In this document: piece after piece, positions 42,642 through 44,050 of the stretch
Position numbering within the stretch: position 1 is the first letter of the stretch
How the letters are laid out: every line of letters starts with the position of its first letter
Source: a virus
Strand: one strand, 5' to 3'
IMG/VR virus record: IMGVR_UViG_3300047322_000673
Span: 1 to 44,050 of that record
DNA: 44,050 nucleotides
Made by a program: the position numbers and the translations under genes
The notes under the pieces: model-generated
The model's database searches: none
Told to the model about the DNA's origin: nothing
The model's input: only the letters and a program-made list of their open reading frames with translations

Positions 42642-44050
42642 TCAGTCGCAAGTCCGAACTGTTCCGAGCGGCGGGTACTGGCCGCTGGCGCAGATGTCGG
42701 TCGTCTCCCAGTACGCGGCCTGTGCAGGCCCGATCCGGGCGACGTTCTCGAACGACTCACCGAAGATTTGGAAGTCGTTCGTGGAGTTGAGCGTCGAGTC
42801 GCGCACGATGCCGAGCTCGAGCGACGCCATATCGAGATGCAGGAACGTCCCGGCGGGGAACATGCCCCACTGGATCACGTCGGGGAACGCCTCGAGCGCG
42901 GCCTGGTCGCCCTGTGCTGCGTCGGCGATCATGCTCGGCCCGTCGGTGCCGACCCCGTTGCCCAGGAGCGGCGTATCCATGTACCACGTCACGTCGATGC
43001 CGACCGAGGCGAGGTAGCCCTCGATGTCGCCGCGCGTGCGGTACGAGTCGAACTGCTTCTGCACCGTGTCGAGCAGGAGAATGTCGAGGGCGACGCGCGG
43101 CAGGAGCGCCACGAACCGGGCCTCGTTCGGAAGGCGCAGGCGGGACCGAATCCCGAACTGCGTCTTGGTGATCGCGTCCATGAGGTACGTCAGCGCCGAG
43201 AGCGTCTCCGCGCCCGACGAGACGTGAACGGACAGCGACTTGATCTGGCCGAGAATGTAGCCCTCGGCGACCCGCGCGTGCGCGGCCATCGTGAGCTCAT
43301 TCTCGTGGGCGATCTTCTCGGGCCACGCCATCGCGTTCAAGTTGCCGAACTCGCGGCAGTGGGAGATGACCGTGACCGCGTACTCGGTGTACGTCGGGCA
43401 CGACATATCGAGGCACGACTTGGTGGCGAACGTGCCGCCGAGCTCGTCCTCTGCCGCCGTGATGACCGTGATGGCGCCGGCTGCGTCGGCGATGGTCGTC
43501 GGCGTCGGGACGTTCACGCCGCCGCGCTGTGCGCGGAAGTTCGGCAGGGCGTCCCGCACCGGCCGGTCACGCGATGCGAGCTGCGGCATCGAGTAGATCG
43601 GCTCCAACGGAGCACAGAACCCGCCGGATGCGACCAGCGCGTCGAGGCCGGTGTCGCCCAGGAACGGCGATCCGACGGCCGCGATCTTCTCCGAGTTGCC
43701 CTGCCAGTCGGACGGGTTCAGGACCCGCTCTTCCGGGTAGTTCTCGGAGTAGTCGAGCGACGCGACGAGCCACCGCTCTTCACGGCCTCCTGCGACGTGC
43801 GACGGAGGCCCGAGAGCCTTCGCCATCTTGCCCACCGCGTCGGCGAGCTCTCCGCGTGTCTCCAACTGCGTGCCGGGGACGGTCGCGGGGATCAGACCGG
43901 AGGCCACGAACGCGAGCGCCTTCTCGGGCTCGCTGACGGCCACACGGTCGGCTGCCGGCGCCGGGGGTGCCCGCCGCAGACGCGGCTTCTCGGGCTCCGG
44001 GGTGGCGTCGGCGACGAGTGCCGGCTCGCGTGCGTCGGCGGTCGCCTCGG
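42642..44050 (-). CDS. Major capsid protein, HK97-fold part (continues from 1-500)
   Basis: This part carries residues about 167-593 of the 593-residue capsid protein; bases 43924-44050 duplicate 1-127. Known features of the HK97 fold are seen: a helical start (EPEKALAFVASGLIPATV), strand-rich domains with PIYSMPQLASRDRPVRDALP, a GVNVPTPTTIADAAGAI stretch, a spine-helix region near MAAHARVAEGYILGQIKSLS and a C-terminal FLHLDMASLELGIVRDS. The stop is at 42642-42644. It forms the icosahedral shell. Confidence 0.88.
   Translation of the reverse strand, partial: EATADAREPALVADATPEPEKPRLRRAPPAPAADRVAVSEPEKALAFVASGLIPATVPGTQLETRGELADAVGKMAKALGPPSHVAGGREERWLVASLDYSENYPEERVLNPSDWQGNSEKIAAVGSPFLGDTGLDALVASGGFCAPLEPIYSMPQLASRDRPVRDALPNFRAQRGGVNVPTPTTIADAAGAITVITAAEDELGGTFATKSCLDMSCPTYTEYAVTVISHCREFGNLNAMAWPEKIAHENELTMAAHARVAEGYILGQIKSLSVHVSSGAETLSALTYLMDAITKTQFGIRSRLRLPNEARFVALLPRVALDILLLDTVQKQFDSYRTRGDIEGYLASVGIDVTWYMDTPLLGNGVGTDGPSMIADAAQGDQAALEAFPDVIQWGMFPAGTFLHLDMASLELGIVRDSTLNSTNDFQIFGESFENVARIGPAQAAYWETTDICASGQYPPLGTVRTCD
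43924..44050. repeat. 127-bp terminal overlap, right copy
   Basis: Identical to bases 1-127. Counting both copies inflates the genome by 127 bp; the unique length is 43,923 bp. See the left copy. Confidence 0.95.

Noticed and set aside
1-44050. tRNA genes, integrase, attachment site or insertion sequences
   Set aside because: No T-arm-like or cloverleaf sequence, recombinase motif or IS-type terminal repeats were noticed on either strand by eye; a tRNAscan and profile search would settle this.

Overview
The window is the complete genome of a tailed siphovirus-type phage, assembled as a circle and cut inside a gene. Its first 127 bases recur exactly as its last 127 bases (1-127 = 43924-44050). 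That leaves a 43,923-bp molecule, and joining the ends restores one intact major capsid gene of 593 codons. High GC, common GTG starts, an actinophage-style head-tail adaptor, tail terminator and tail tube protein, and a secreted lysozyme-like protein of Rpf type all suggest an actinobacterial host. No integrase, excisionase, CRISPR array or tRNA was seen. No DNA polymerase, primase or helicase was recognised either, so replication probably relies on the host plus an ERF annealing protein.

The genome is two divergent transcription units. The minus-strand unit runs from about 16.35 kb down to 1, wraps round the join, and continues from 43.9 kb to 29.25 kb. In transcription order it holds: a ribbon-helix-helix regulator; small accessory genes; a VRR-NUC nuclease; small and large terminase; a cassette of glycan enzymes (10.99 to 4.56 kb: five glycosyltransferases, a DUF6625-like protein, a PIG-L deacetylase, a WecD-like acetyltransferase and two methyltransferases); portal; protease; another glycosyltransferase; a scaffold-capsid fusion; a second structural protein; tail tube; adaptor; neck; tail terminator; frameshifted tail chaperones; tape measure; tail tip proteins; a collagen-like fibre; an NlpC/P60 lysin; a last glycosyltransferase; and a small membrane protein. 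The plus-strand unit (16.66-29.26 kb) carries many small proteins, several with zinc-binding cysteines, plus ERF, a lysozyme-like exoenzyme, a PD-(D/E)XK-like protein and an HNH nuclease. The two units meet tail to tail on one shared CTAG that supplies both stop codons.

About thirty junctions overlap as NTGA, which fixes many starts, including one CTG and two TTG starts. Many genes share a GAAGGGAGAGA start-associated box.

Three things stand out. First, a seven-glycosyltransferase decorating system is interleaved with the head and tail genes, which suggests virion glycosylation with de-acetylated, re-acylated and methylated sugars. Second, a 4.3-kb island (about 16.44-20.76 kb) has TA steps unusually frequent and TG/CA steps unusually rare; it holds an unrecognised 720-residue Arg/Glu/Ala-rich protein and ends in a repeat-rich non-coding region. 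Third, a bipartite motif (TATTT, 15 bases, CCTGTAATC) recurs four times in the plus-strand unit and is a candidate phage-specific regulatory site. Protein assignments rest on reading motifs by eye; no database search was possible.
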